Shown here in pieces: positions 1 through 10,845 of a stretch of DNA of 64,000 nucleotides (its first letter is position 1; each line of letters begins with the position of its first letter). The stretch covers positions 9,188,134 through 9,252,133 of the forward strand of contig JAJEKV010000028.1 in NCBI GenBank assembly GCA_021234155.1, written 5' to 3'. Under the pieces are notes generated by a model. That model worked only from the letters and a program-made list of their open reading frames with translations, was not told where the DNA came from and ran no database searches. A program made the translations under genes and the position numbers. Origin of the DNA: Isoetes taiwanensis (taxonomy: Eukaryota > Streptophyta > Lycopodiopsida > Isoetales > Isoetaceae).

Positions 1-40
1 TCTCTCTTTCCTATCTCTCTCCTCTCTCTCTATTTCTTCC

Positions 41-76
<36 letters not shown>

Positions 77-808
77 CTCTCTCCTCTCTCTCTCTCCTCT
101 CTCTCCTCTCTCCTCTCTCCTCTCTCTCCCCATTTCTCCCCCCTCTATCTTTCCCTCTTCTCTCTCTAGCTTCTCTCCTATCTCCTCCTCTCTCTCTCTG
201 TTTCTCCGTCTCTCTCTATGTGTCCCTCTCTCTCTATCTTTTTTGTCTCTCTCTCCTCTCATTTCTCTTCCCTCTCTTTTTTTCTTTCTCCTCTCTCTCT
301 ATGCATCTCTCTCGTCTCTCTCTCCCCTCCCCTCTCTCTCTATCTTTCTCTCTCTTCTCTCTCTTCTCTTTTCTCTCTCTTTTCTCTCTCTTCTCTCTCC
401 CCTTTTTTTTTTCTCTCTCCTTCTCTTCTCTATCTCTCTTCTCTCTCTCTATTTCTCCTCTCTCTCTATCTTTTCTCTCTCTCTCCTCTCTCTTCCCTCT
501 CCCCCTTCCCTCTTCTCTCTCCTCTCTCTTTTATCTCTCTTCTCTCTCCTCTCTCTTCTTTCCCTCTCTCTCTCCTCCCTCTCTTCCCTCTCTCTTCTCT
601 CTCTTCTCTCTCCTCTCTGCTCTCCCTCTCTCCCCTTTTTCCCTTCTCTCTCTCTCCTATCTCTCTATTTCTTCCCTCTCTCTACCTTTCTCTCTTTTTT
701 CTATTCCTCTCTCTCCCTCTTCTCCCTCCTCTCTCTTCTCTCTCTTCTCTCTCTCCTCTCCCTTCTCCCCCTCTATCTTTCCCTCTTCTCTCTCTAGCTT
801 CATTCTAG
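1..808. repeat. CT-rich low-complexity tract
   Basis: Almost pure C and T, made of irregular CTCTCT/TTCTCT runs. All three plus-strand frames are open for about 600 bases only because such sequence lacks stop codons, so the Ser/Leu/Phe-rich translations are not genes. A phrase with CTCTATCTTTCCCTCTTC occurs near 143 and again near 771, so part of the tract may be a duplication with a step of about 628 bp. Confidence 0.9.
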
Positions 809-864
809 AACATTCTAGAAGTTTCTAGGATCATCAAGGCTTTTAATTAACCAAAGGAATTTCC

Positions 865-1185
865 ATTGGCCTAGCCTTAACTAAGTATGGACTTCTTATT
901 TTTTTGAAGAAGAAATGCTTGGCTTAGTGGTTAGAATTGGGGGGTAGGGGGGGCTAGTCTTGGGTTCGAATCCACCATGCAACATAAAATTTTAGATAGT
1001 GGTTGGAAAAAAGGGAGAGGTCCTAGGATCGCGCCACGTGGCGCGTGAAGCAACGCGTTAGGACCGTCCGGATCGCGCCAAGTGGCTTCACGGAGGCCGT
1101 GGATGGGGGTGGAGTTACATTCGTTACAACGCGGTCTTTTCTTTTGCTCCTTTCCTCGCCGAGCCGAGGACGGGTGCAAAGGGAG
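865..1185 (+). mobile_element. tRNA-derived SINE-like element, copy 1
   Basis: A pol III internal promoter is visible: box A TGGCTTAGTGG at 920-930 and box B GGTTCGAATCC at 963-973, 43 bp apart start to start. Downstream is a GC-rich body containing GATCGCGCCACGTGGCGC near 1028. The same order of box A, box B, G-rich middle and this body motif recurs at 2655-2935, so it is a dispersed repeat rather than a tRNA gene. It runs into a GA-rich tract at its 3' side. Similarity to copy 2 begins about 50 bp before box A, at a shared CCTTAACTAAG. The exact 5' end is therefore uncertain. Confidence 0.6.
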
Positions 1186-1335
1186 AAGGGAGAGAGAAAG
1201 ATAGGGGAGAGAGAAGAGAGAGAGGAGGGAGAAGAGAGAGAGATAGAGGGAGATGAGGGAAGAGAGAGAAGAGAGGAGAAAGGAGAGAGGGAAGAGATAG
1301 GAGAGAGAAGAGAGAGAGGAGAGATGGAGATAGGG
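1186..1335. repeat. GA-rich low-complexity tract
   Basis: Irregular GAGAGA/GGGAGA run directly after the SINE-like body. Open frames here are compositional only. Confidence 0.85.
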
Positions 1336-1424
1336 CACGTGGGTGGGCCCTTTTCTTTTGAACCCTTCCTCGGCTCGGCCCCTCCAGGGCCTCGCCTCGG
1401 TTTGGGCATCTCTAGGACTATTCC

Positions 1425-1625
1425 TCCTTCTCCCTCTCTATTTGTCCCCTCTCTCTCTCTTTCCTCTCTCCCCTTTCTCTCTTCTCCCTCTTCTCTCCTC
1501 TCTCTATCTCCTCTCTCCTCTCTCTTTCCCCTCTCTCTCTTTCCTCTCTCATCTTTGTCTTCTCTCTCCTCTCTCTTCTTTCCTCTCTGTCTCTCTTTCT
1601 CCCCTCTCTCTTCCCTCCCCCCTCT
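1425..1625. repeat. CT-rich low-complexity tract
   Basis: Irregular CTCTCT run, complementary in composition to 1186-1335 and separated from it by about 90 bp of mixed GC-rich sequence. The two tracts could pair as an imperfect hairpin. Confidence 0.85.
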
Positions 1626-1739
1626 CATCTACTACCTCTATTACGAATTCTAAAGTATGTCAATTCTAAAGTATCACCCATGTGAAGCTTACACACACCC
1701 ATCATACCCATCACACTTACTACCAATTCCAGAGCATTA

Positions 1740-2640
1740 CCTCCAGAATATTCTATTTTGAGCATTTGCAAGGTTTCAAGAAACTTTCTACTCTTAGACT
1801 GAGGTGCTTCTAGAGCATAGGTGGTTGCCCTATAGCATCTAGAACACTCTAGAACATTCTATTTTGCAAAGTTTTAGCAACCTTTTCTGTTTTTAGACTA
1901 CCGTACTTTCTATTTTTAGACTGACATGCTTACCCTAGAGCATCTGAAACATTCTAGGACATTCTATTTGAGTTTTTACAAAGTTTAAGCAAACTTTCTA
2001 TTTTTAGACTGAAACTTTCTATTTTTAGACTGAGGTGCTTACCTTTGAGCATTTGCAACATTCTAGAACATTCTATTTTGAGCATTTGCAAAGTTTTAAA
2101 AAACTTTCTATTTTTGGATTGAGGTGCTTACCCATGAGCATCTGCAACATTCCATAACATTCTATGTTGAGCATTTGCAAAGTTTCAAAATACTTTCTAT
2201 TTTTAAATTGAAACTTTCTATTTCTAGACTGAGGTGCTTGCCCATGAGCATCTGGAACATTCCAGAACATTCTATTTTGAGCATTTGCAAAGTTTCAAAA
2301 ACTTTCTATTTTTAGATTTTGAAACTTTCTATTTCTAGGGAAAGGTGCTTGCCCATGAGCATCTGGAACATTCCAGAACATTCTACTTTGAACATTTGCA
2401 AAGTTTCAAAAAACCTTCTATTTTTAGATTGAAACTTTCTATTTTTAGACTGAGGTGCTTACCCATGAGCACCTGGAACATTCCACAACATTCTATTTTG
2501 AGCATTTGCAAAGTTTCAAAAAACTTCTATTTTTAGACTGAGACTTTCTATTTTTAGACTGAGGTGCTTACTCATGAGCATCTGGAACATTCTAGGACAT
2601 TCCAAGAGGTTCTAGAACATTCTAGAACATCCTAGAGTAT
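1740..2640. repeat. Degenerate satellite of about 110 bp
   Basis: The word GCATTTGCAAAG (one copy reads ACATTTGCAAAG) recurs near 2082, 2171, 2281, 2392 and 2502, giving steps of 89, 110, 111 and 110 bp. Each unit also has CTTTCTATTTTTAGACTGA, GAGGTGCTTACCCATGAGCA and GAACATTC. In several units the CTTTCTATTTTTAGACTGA block is doubled. More degenerate units reach back to about 1740. The array ends in short AACATTCTAGAACAT repeats next to SINE copy 2. Confidence 0.85.
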
Positions 2641-2654
2641 CCTTGAATTAATTA

Positions 2655-2935
2655 AGCCCCAGCCTTAACTAAGCATGGACTTCCCATTATTTCAAGAAAA
2701 GACTGGTTGGTCTAGTGGTAAGGGTGGGGGGTTTGGGGGGCAATGTCCACGGTTCGAGTCCGTGGTAAACCAAAAAATTTTGTCCACCAAACTTGGGAGC
2801 TTTTGAGAGGCCAAGGCCCACGGACGGCCGAGATCGCGCCACGTGGCGCATCCTCCACCGTCGGATGGACGTGGAAGACAGACACACTCACAGACTCACT
2901 CACTCACTCACCGACGGACACTATTTCTTTATTAT
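2655..2935 (+). mobile_element. tRNA-derived SINE-like element, copy 2
   Basis: Box A TGGTCTAGTGG lies at 2708-2718 and box B GGTTCGAGTCC at 2751-2761. Box B sits in a perfect T-arm-like hairpin, CCACGG-TTCGAGT-CCGTGG. The body shares GATCGCGCCACGTGGCGC (2832-2849) with copy 1. The 3' part has CACT/CACA repeats and ends in an AT-rich stretch near 2930. The tRNA head is better preserved than in copy 1, although neither copy folds convincingly as a whole tRNA. Confidence 0.65.
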
Positions 2936-3116
2936 ATTAGATTAGAGTTGTTTCATGCAAAGATTGTTGCATAAAACTGATAACAATTATTTTTTGGTGG
3001 CCTTGTGCTACAACATCAGCACTGGCAAAACAGCACAACCTAGCTCTACTACCACGAAGCACATCCATCCATCCATCCATAGATTCATCATAGCTAGCAA
3101 TATATCATAAAATATA

Positions 3117-3175
3117 CTAGTAACGGTGCCCAGCGTTGCTGGGCATAAGTTGGAAAACATGTAAACGATAAGGCA
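3117..3175 (-). mobile_element. Helitron 3' terminus
   Basis: Read on the minus strand, the hairpin GCCCAGC-AAC-GCTGGGC is followed by ACCGTTA and then CTAG, with T as the next host base. A short GC-rich hairpin just before a CTRR terminus, inserted between A and T, is the classical Helitron 3' end. The first 50 bp or so match a second terminus at 10787. The element should extend rightward on the plus strand, but its 5' end was not found and no Rep/helicase coding is visible, so it is probably non-autonomous. Confidence 0.65.
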
Positions 3176-6100
3176 GCAATATTATCGAGGTGTCGTTCTA
3201 GCTATTGCGATCCTCCCTCTTTCCCTTTATGTTGGTGTTAGTGGATGTTGTGCCATTAATCCGTCCAAGACTTTAGAGTTTGCTTCTATTGTTTAGCAAA
3301 GTTCCCATGATAATATGGTTGGGTTTGTTCCAAGAATCCACTGATTGGTTGTGTTCGGAAGAATGTATTGGTTTTCTATAAGGAATGTCATAAGTTTTAC
3401 ATGTGGCCAAGCATTATTGTGGATATCAACTATTACATTGTAGTGGCATGTTAAGCACAAAAGTCTTTGGAACGGTGCCAGCGTCACCGGGCTTGAGTAG
3501 CAGATTTATATAAAGTTGAGTATTTGAAAGGTAGCAAAGAATCTAAAGATTAATTTGGTGGAATCCATAGAGGAGTCTAAATATGTATAGATGTGTTGAT
3601 TATTAGTGAGAACTTTCAACATGTATAATTAGGGTTATATTTGACAGCCAAGTTGTGTCTATGCATTCATAGTCCAAATTCCCATTTGTTCTTTAACAAA
3701 TTCCCACTAGTTCTTTAACAAATTCCTAGTTGATGAACACCCTCAACATTAATTTGTAAGAGCAAATTGTTTGAATTATTAACCAAATGCACATATCCCT
3801 CTGTCCCAAATGCACACTTAACTTTGTCTATATACTAAATCCCGACTACTATCCGCCCTTGATTTTCACAGCAAAAAATGAACAATGATGGATTGATAGC
3901 ATGGCTGGATCGCTCAGGTGCATTCTTGTTAGTTCTTTTTGGTATTAAAAGAAACCACAAATTCAAATACCTTTTCACAGCAAGTTCTTCACATTCAATA
4001 ATACTACACTGAATCTTACAGATAAAAAGCTGATATAAATACAGACTTGCTACCGTCTCCGTTCATATAGCCATGTCTTACAGTAATAATAATGTATAAG
4101 AACAGGAGGGAATGAACAAATCTTCATAGGCAATTAGATGCCCATTCAACAATCTGCTGCAATCAGGAATTCCAGCTAGAAAAGCCAGAGCGGAACCAAC
4201 AGGGCAGTTTAGCACCGTCAAGAAATTCTGGCTAGCAAAGCCAGAGCAACAATCAGCACAGAACTCTCCAAGCATACTTTGATCTCTGCAACAGGTTTAA
4301 AACAGCTGTGGATGCAAAGCTTCAAGCACTTACGAAAGTACTGCCAGGCCTTAACCGTCAACCGGATTTCAGATTCATGCTAGATATCAAGTAGCAAACA
4401 TAAAATACAGGATATTATTGAAAATGGTGCATGATCACAATAACTTCCTCTAGTTTAAGGGCTCGCAATATGCAAAGAGTCAGCTTCAAGAACCTGCCAA
4501 TATAATAAGAGAATTTAATCAAGTTACTATAAAATAGTACCATTTGGTAGTAAAAATCAAAATACAGTAGTAATATGTCTCTGCTTCCATTCATGCATAG
4601 TTGTAGAGATAAATCATTTTATTCTTTGATCTGTATCTCTTTTGCATTTGCATATCACTTTTATATTTTGCAAATGTGATCATATGAATCATGTGGTCAG
4701 TTGAGCATCAGCCGAGCATCTGGCAACATATGAAGGAAACTGGACATCAACTGAGCATCTGGCAAAGAGCATCACTTGAGCATCTGAGTATATTGTTTCT
4801 TTGGCACTGAGCATCTGGTACAATGCCATAATTTCCAGCCATCAAAATAATATAACAGTGAACTTCCTGAAACATTCATAAAGAAACATTATACATATAT
4901 GGAATGTAGACCCCAAAAACCATTGTTTTGAGAACCAAAATAGAAGAAATAGAAGAAACTTATATAACAGATGCGGCATGCTTCCATTTTCAGTGAAGAG
5001 ATCTATGAAGGACGGACATTTAAGCAATAAAAGAATTGAAGCATTCAAAAAAACCTTCTGATGAGCTTCAATGCCGGAGCATTGTTTCTAGTAAAAAAAA
5101 AGTACCTTACTCACAGCTACTGGAATGCAAACAATCGTGGAATAGTGCAAACAATCGAGGCAACGGAATCCAGCATATTGCCATAAAGGATTTTGTATGC
5201 CATCGATATTAAGAGCGCTGATCTACCCTTCATTTGCAGTCTCCTACGAAATTGGAAACAAAACTGGCCATGGCTTAGGGCTTGCCAATCGAGCTTAGCC
5301 GAGAGCTTTAGCTAGGAAAATCACCTCAGACCGGAAGGGAGAAATTTTCACTCCGCCATTTTTGTATGTAGATGGAATCAGATTCTCCTTCTGCCAAAAC
5401 TCCATCCTACATTGCAACAGAGATAGGTTAGAAAATTCATCATCTACATACCTAATCCAATGAAGCAGAAGCATACCTAATCAGACAATTCCAGGTCTGC
5501 CTTGATATTCATTGAAATCGTTGTATCTAATAAGCAACGCAATCCACTGTGTCTAAGCAAAGCAAAAGCTTTTCCCTTGGAAACTGGAATTTAGGCACTA
5601 TAACGGTTCATCAAGGGCGTTTCTCTTAGCCTAACAATGTGGAAAAGAACATGTCTCTACCGTCCAGTGCCGAGAAATCTTCCATAAGCAGCTATATGCA
5701 AGTTTTTCTAGATTCTTTAAGGACGACATATCCAATGATACAACCCTATCACGAATGCCATGAAGAAAAACCCTATAGAAAGGTAATTTGGAAGAAGAGG
5801 GCATGATGATGCCACGTGTCACGAATCAATCTGATCCGTTCAATTTAGGGCTTGATGCACTACACACTTACATCAAAACATTATAATATCCAGGTAGTAG
5901 ATAAGCTCCTACCCAGGCTCAGGCTCATAGGGAAAGTAGACCGCGGTACCGGGTCTCAAAATAAGCGGACCAGAGATATAACAATGGCAGGGCTGGCTAT
6001 AGACAATGGCTAGGGTTGACCATTCCCTCCACCCCTCACATGCATACTTTGCGAGATGGGCTAAATCGGCTCTATCATTTGTAACACGGGGGCGTAACCT

Positions 6101-6767
6101 CTTGGTATCACCCAACGAGGCTACTGCGGGTTGCATCTCCGGGTCCGATGAGTTAGGAAGGGATGCATCTCCCATTCGGGAAGACAATGGCTCGATAGGC
6201 GGCTAGAGGAGCATTGGCAACACACGTCCTTATTCGAGTGAACTCCCCAAAACAAGAGCCAGGCCAACACCAGCAACTCCTGATGGCCAGGGCGACACAA
6301 TCGGCCCAGGCAATATCGGACCCATACCCGCCCACACGAAGTGACCAGCTATAAGCCTAGCTCGCTCCAAGTCCCCAGTAGTCGTGCTCAATAGGGACTT
6401 CCTCTATCTCACTATTGACCCCCTTGTGTGGTGCTCAGTCACTTCATAGCCTCCATAGCCTGGTGGACTCTATGCACAGGCCGCAATATAATAGGAACTA
6501 AAGAATCTAAACTAATTGCCATATGGGTAGCGCCTATAGGTTCCACAGCCCATTCTGTGTTGTACATGGCGCTGACTTTGGGATAAGTTGCTCCTAAAGT
6601 TTCCACACTTTGGTGGCAGCTTATCCACAGGTGCTTGCGTGCCAATGTCTTTCGACATCATTATGATCCTCGCATATCTGCAATATGCACACTCTGCCCT
6701 TCAGTAGCACTTTTTTATTGTCCAGAGGTTTAGCACGCGTGGTCCTGGCTACAAGGTTTATTTAACA
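3176..6767. other. Intergenic stretch without a supported gene
   Basis: Only short open frames (92 codons or fewer) with no recognisable domain. 3176-5860 is AT-rich. A cluster of GAGCATCTGG words at about 4695-4820 resembles part of the satellite at 1740-2640. 5880-6650 is noticeably richer in G and C, with several overlapping 60-90 codon frames on both strands that I could not assign. It may be a decayed retroelement, but no LTR pair or polyprotein motif was seen. Confidence 0.5.
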
Positions 6768-7043
6768 GTGTATTGGACTGCCAACGCATCCTCTTGGCAT
6801 CCGGATGCCAATGCATGGCCCCCAGCTAAACAGACAGCATTTTATCTTGGTTTTGGTTGGCTCCCGTCGTCGATGAAGGAGCGTCGCAGACGCCACATTT
6901 TCCAGGGCATTTATTCATCTGCACGTGGTGTTATTACGGTGGCCAAGAAAAACATACTGATAGCTTACGAGTGTTCCTCCCTTGAGTCAGAAATGAAGGA
7001 ACGTATTTGGATTCAATATCTTAAATTTAATTCTTATCGATAG
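6768..7043 (+). CDS. Unrecognised 91-codon open frame
   Basis: This frame has ordinary rather than low-complexity composition. It includes a basic patch (KERRRRH) and several aromatic residues, and the open frame continues some way upstream of the first ATG. No family is recognised. It lies 240 bp beyond the stop of the NB-LRR gene and faces it convergently. It could be the eroded end of a retroelement ORF, an exon of an unseen gene, or chance. There is no start context or splice evidence that decides. Confidence 0.2.
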   Translation: MYWTANASSWHPDANAWPPAKQTAFYLGFGWLPSSMKERRRRHIFQGIYSSARGVITVAKKNILIAYECSSLESEMKERIWIQYLKFNSYR

Positions 7044-7282
7044 TCTCCTATCTTGGAGTAAGTACATTGTGCTTCAGACTCGTGCTCTTGTTGCATATTT
7101 TTGTGCTTACATAGTTAGGTGAGAAGTGTAAATTTTATACTTTTTATATCTGATTAATAAACTTTTTGCCTTTCGTCCTAAGCTTTTGAATAGTTGTGGA
7201 ATCCATAACATCATAGTTCAACAATCACGTCTTTTTTGCATTATCTTATAAAATAGTTGTTATTCTAATCACCATAACGTTG

Positions 7283-9919
7283 TCATTCTTGTCCTGTTTG
7301 TAAGAAGATCCTAATGTTGTTGTTGTCGTCCCGTTCTATAAGCGTCCTTGAGAGCTGGTTTTCCTTGCGTACGTAGAGCTTCTCCAACTTGGGAAAGTCT
7401 TCTTCCTCACATGCTATTACTTTGAGGGCGGTGCACATGGCCACATTCAGTACTTTAAGGCATGGTAACTTCCTAATAGTAGCAGGTAACACTGTCAATT
7501 CTGGCAAGTCGTTGTAGTAGAAATTATAACCTGCTCGATTATTGTAATAAGGAAACTTAGAATGGCAATAGCGACAATCATACATCTCAAGCTCTTGCAG
7601 CTTCGTAAAACCTTCAAACTTCACTTGTTTCCAATCTAAATTAGATAATGAAAGCATTTGGAGATTTGGAAATGCTTTCCAATTGGTCATAGATATGTAA
7701 GCTATCTTCGATGACGAAACTTGGCCAACATGGATCTCAAGATGCTTTAAGGTCGTGAATTCCATACCTTCAAATAAAACATGTTTGCTCTGCATGCCTT
7801 CAGTTTCTTCTTCCGTCTTAAACTTTTGAACTGTGATCCCTAGAATTCTCATCTTCTGCAGGTTGCATAGAGTGTGGGGAAGATGGAGAAGGCACTCAAA
7901 TGATACATCCAAATGTAGTTGCTCCAAAAAGGTAGAATGGCGCAAGAATGAAGGACAGTAGCACTGCAATGCCACATGTCTTAAGTTTTTCAATTCAAGA
8001 TGGCAGTTCTTTAGCGTGTCATTTTTGCAGGAGAAGTAACCAATTCTGTAAGAATCATTTACATCCCTTGATAGGTAAAGCACTTCAAGACTAGCCAGTC
8101 CTTGTAGGTACGGCAATGGAAATTCAAACTGAATCCTATCAAGATCCACTAATTTTAGATTCTGAGTGCCTTCAAAGAAGTTCCCTGGAAGCCCCAATTC
8201 TAAAGAATTGTCCTGAAGATCAAGTAGCTCTAAGTCCGGTGCCTCAATTGGGGGCATAGTTTGCAACTGATTGTTGGCCAAACATATTTTCCTTAAACCT
8301 TGCATCTCCATTTCTTTTATAGCAGGGAATTCTCTTAAGTGATGAGATGACATGTTAAGACACTTTCCAGGCTGCTCATTTTGCATGATGTATGCTCCCA
8401 GATTCTTAATCACATCGTGCATTTGCAATTCAGATTTTCTGTCATTTGGATCATAATCTAGTATCAGAGAACTACTTTCTAAGATATCTAGCACGCGGTA
8501 TGTGTCCTCTTCGCTGTATGTTATCAAATTTAATGCCTTCCATCGTGTGGGTATTTGGTCAACCGAATAATAAGGAGTACTTAGGCATAAGTCAAGGAAA
8601 CATTCCTGGACTGGTAGATGGTTATCTGCACTTGATAGCGCATCATAGCTTAACTTAAGAGTCTGGAAAAGTCTTTTATGCTCATTATCGATTAAATCGC
8701 CCTTTGTCACTTTCTTCAATGCTATGTGCCAATGGCGCAGATCAATTTTACCTGACATTGAAATGCCCACAACTTTAAGAGCTAACGGAAGTCCATTGCA
8801 AGGGTTGGCTATTTCATGTGCAATGCTTACTATCCTCTCGTCATTGGGAATATTAGTCTCCTTTTGAAATGCATGCCAGCAAAATAATTTCCAGCTATTA
8901 TGTGCATCTAGTGGGACAACTTGTTTTTTAGTGGCATGAAATTTGTCCAAGAGATCAGATTTACGTGTGGTGACTAAGATTTTACTGCCGTTGGTCTTGT
9001 CCACTACATTCAAGTAATCTAATACCTCATATTCCCAGACATTGTCAATAATGAGCAAACACTTTTGATTCTGAAGGAGCTTGTAAAGCCTATTCTTTCC
9101 CTCTGCCTCTGTTGCGTCTGCGTCTGGCTGCTTGCCATTTAGTATTGCGTAGAGTTTATTTTGCAAAGGTACTATTCGGCATCCTTTTCCTGCCTCAATA
9201 AAATAAATTTTATCAAAATGCTCTGTTATGCTTCGATGGTTGTGCACCAAATGGGAGAGGAGCGTCTTGCCAGATCCACCAGGCCCCCAGATTCCCAACC
9301 TGACTTTCTTAGATGCATCATCTACAAGCTTTTCAACAAGCCATGCTACATAATGCTCTGTACCGACAATAAAATCTGGCAAATTATGAGGTGCAACAGC
9401 GTTTACCTGCGAGGAATGGGCATGAACGATATCTGTGATAGCTTTGAGGCAGCTTATACGTTGTAAATGTGGCCCTAAATCGTTGATTTGCTGCGTAATT
9501 CTGAGTGCCCGGCGGCTAAACTGTATGCTGTCAAATGACAAACAAATGCTCTTTGTGAGGAGAATGATTGAAAACAATAAGGCATCATCTACGTTTAGTG
9601 TGCTGCTTACCGGAAACGAGTTGTAGAATAGCGCTGAAGAAGCGCATTGCCGTCGTGCAGAACCTTTCGAAGTTCCTCTTGCAAGCGTGCTGCAGGTAGG
9701 AGTAGTGGTGCAGATTCATTTTGCGTTGTGTCCTGTAGTGCAGCATCTACCCCTTGAAGAAAAGGTTTCAGATCTTCCAATGCCTTCTCTAGATCTTCTT
9801 TATACTTCTTACAAAAATTGTGTGTGCTTAATAGGGCTTATCACAAACTCTCGTACTACAAAACCAACGCACGTGTTCGCCGCAACACCAACCCCTGTCT
9901 GCAAGACTGTATCTGCCAT
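7283..9919 (-). CDS. NB-ARC/LRR disease-resistance-type protein, exon 1 frameshifted
   Basis: Intracellular immune-receptor family: an NB-ARC nucleotide switch followed by leucine-rich repeats. Exon 2 (9515-7283) holds the P-loop GPGGSGKT (residues 98-105 of the 764-codon open frame), kinase-2 LLIIDNVW (174-181), RNBS-B KILVTTR (199-205), GLPLAL (262-267), an RNBS-D-like ECFLDL (325-330) and MHD (386-388). About 370 residues of irregular LRRs follow. The first 21 codons of that open frame are intronic. Exon 1 (9919-9611) starts MADTVLQTGVGV and encodes an N-terminal helical region that vaguely recalls RPW8/CC domains. A GTAAGC donor at 9610 and a TTTAG acceptor at 9516 give a 95-bp in-frame intron. 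Exon 1 has a +1 shift near 9815 (CACACACAATTTTTG), giving a stop after about 36 codons; the paralog at 28732 reads through there. It is either a recent pseudogene or a base error. Confidence 0.85.
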
Positions 9920-9942
9920 TCTATCTACTGCTAAATTATTTC

Positions 9943-10159
9943 CAAGGGTCGAAATTAGGGGGGGGTTCCTCCCCAGAATATCCGATTAAAGTTGGAAATA
10001 TCCGATTTGCTAAAGTAGATGCAGGCAAAGTTCCGGTAGAAATTTCATAAAAATAGTGTTAAATCCGGCAAATTAGAGGTATTTTTCTCAAAAATCCGGT
10101 AAGCATAAATAAAGGGCGGCATTTTTGCTGGTTAGTGCAAAATCTAAATTCGAGGCCTG
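9943..10159. mobile_element. hAT-like MITE, 217 bp, 8-bp TSD
   Basis: It is flanked by ATTATTTC at 9935-9942 and 10160-10167. Imperfect inverted ends match at 12 of 16 positions: left CAAGGGTCGAAATTAG, and CAGGCCTCGAATTTAG read from the right. An 8-bp duplication with CA-GG type ends fits hAT. The paralogous locus at 28746-28753 carries a single uninterrupted ATTATTTC, which is an empty site. The element sits 23 bp upstream of the NB-LRR start codon, in the promoter or 5' UTR. It has no coding capacity. Confidence 0.8.
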
Positions 10160-10419
10160 ATTATTTCTTCATTCAGTCCTTCAATGTATGACATTTTAAA
10201 AGACCCTTGCCTTGCAGTCTCTTTCGTGGACGTATACGTCGAAGTATATAGTCCAAGATAAGTGGAATAGAATAATTTTGTGGTCACCCCAATTATTTTA
10301 TTCTTTTACCTAAACTAACTTTTGTCAACAATCATGCCTAACTTTTGTCAACAATCATGGCTATCCGACCACAAATGTAAGTTTCCACCAATGGAAGTTT
10401 TTTTTACTGTTCAAAGCTA

Positions 10420-10785
10420 ATGCAAGAAGATCTTCCCCCTAAGCAGTCTGCTCTCCTCTGGCAAGTCGTTCACAGCAAGATTAATGTCAAAGTTCATTCC
10501 TTTAAGCCTGCCGTTAGCCCGCTTTGTCCAGTTTGCAAAGCCATGCTTGAATCGATAGACCATTGCTTTGTTTTATGTGATCACCTTTGGCCCATTTGGG
10601 CACCTATTCACCCATCATTTCGCACGCATCCTGCAAGTCAGGAAATCCTCCTCGGCCTTTTTCCCCAAAGTTGGCCACGCTTTAAGAAATGGGCTTCCAA
10701 TATCTGTCGGGCTTTAGTCTGCTAGGTGATTTGCACTCATATTTTCAGAGGCAAATGCACTTCTGCTACATGTCTTTATTAGGAG
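10420..10785 (+). pseudogene. LINE ORF2 C-terminal fragment with zf-RVT-type motif, copy 1
   Basis: The frame contains LLWQVVHSKI and then CPVCKAMLESIDHCFVLC, a C-x2-C-x8-H-x4-C zinc-binding pattern. This matches the zf-RVT domain found after the reverse transcriptase in plant non-LTR retrotransposons. The tail corresponds to a W-V-I-W-T-H-R block, intact in the copy at 45821-46060 but broken here by TAG and an internal deletion near 10725-10737. No RT domain precedes it. Two other fragments of the same element lie at 29040-29187 and 45821-46060. A Helitron end interrupts it at 10787. Confidence 0.7.
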
Positions 10786-10786
10786 A

Positions 10787-10845
10787 CTAGTAATGGTGCC
10801 CAGTGTTCCTGGGCATAAGTTGGAAGTCTGTAAATGCTTTGATCA
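10787..10845 (-). mobile_element. Helitron 3' terminus, second copy
   Basis: On the minus strand the hairpin GCCCAG-GAACA-CTGGGC is followed by ACCATTA, CTAG and a host T. It matches the terminus at 3117 over its first 50 bp or so (CTAGTAAYGGTGCCCAG, then GGGCATAAGTTGGAA). It interrupts sequence that continues uninterrupted in the LINE copy at 46047, so the insertion boundary is credible. The 5' end and interior were not identified. Confidence 0.6.

Noticed and set aside
920-985. Functional tRNA gene
   Set aside because: Boxes A and B are present, but the G-run in the middle does not fold as an anticodon arm and the same sequence recurs in SINE copy 2.
218-1669. Long Ser/Leu/Phe-rich and Arg/Glu-rich open frames on both strands
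   Set aside because: They follow from CT/GA microsatellite composition; all frames are open together and there is no conserved motif.
3465-3500. Third Helitron-like end (AACGGTGCCAGCGTCACCGGGC)
   Set aside because: No CTAG terminus and an imperfect hairpin; possibly a decayed copy, but not supportable.
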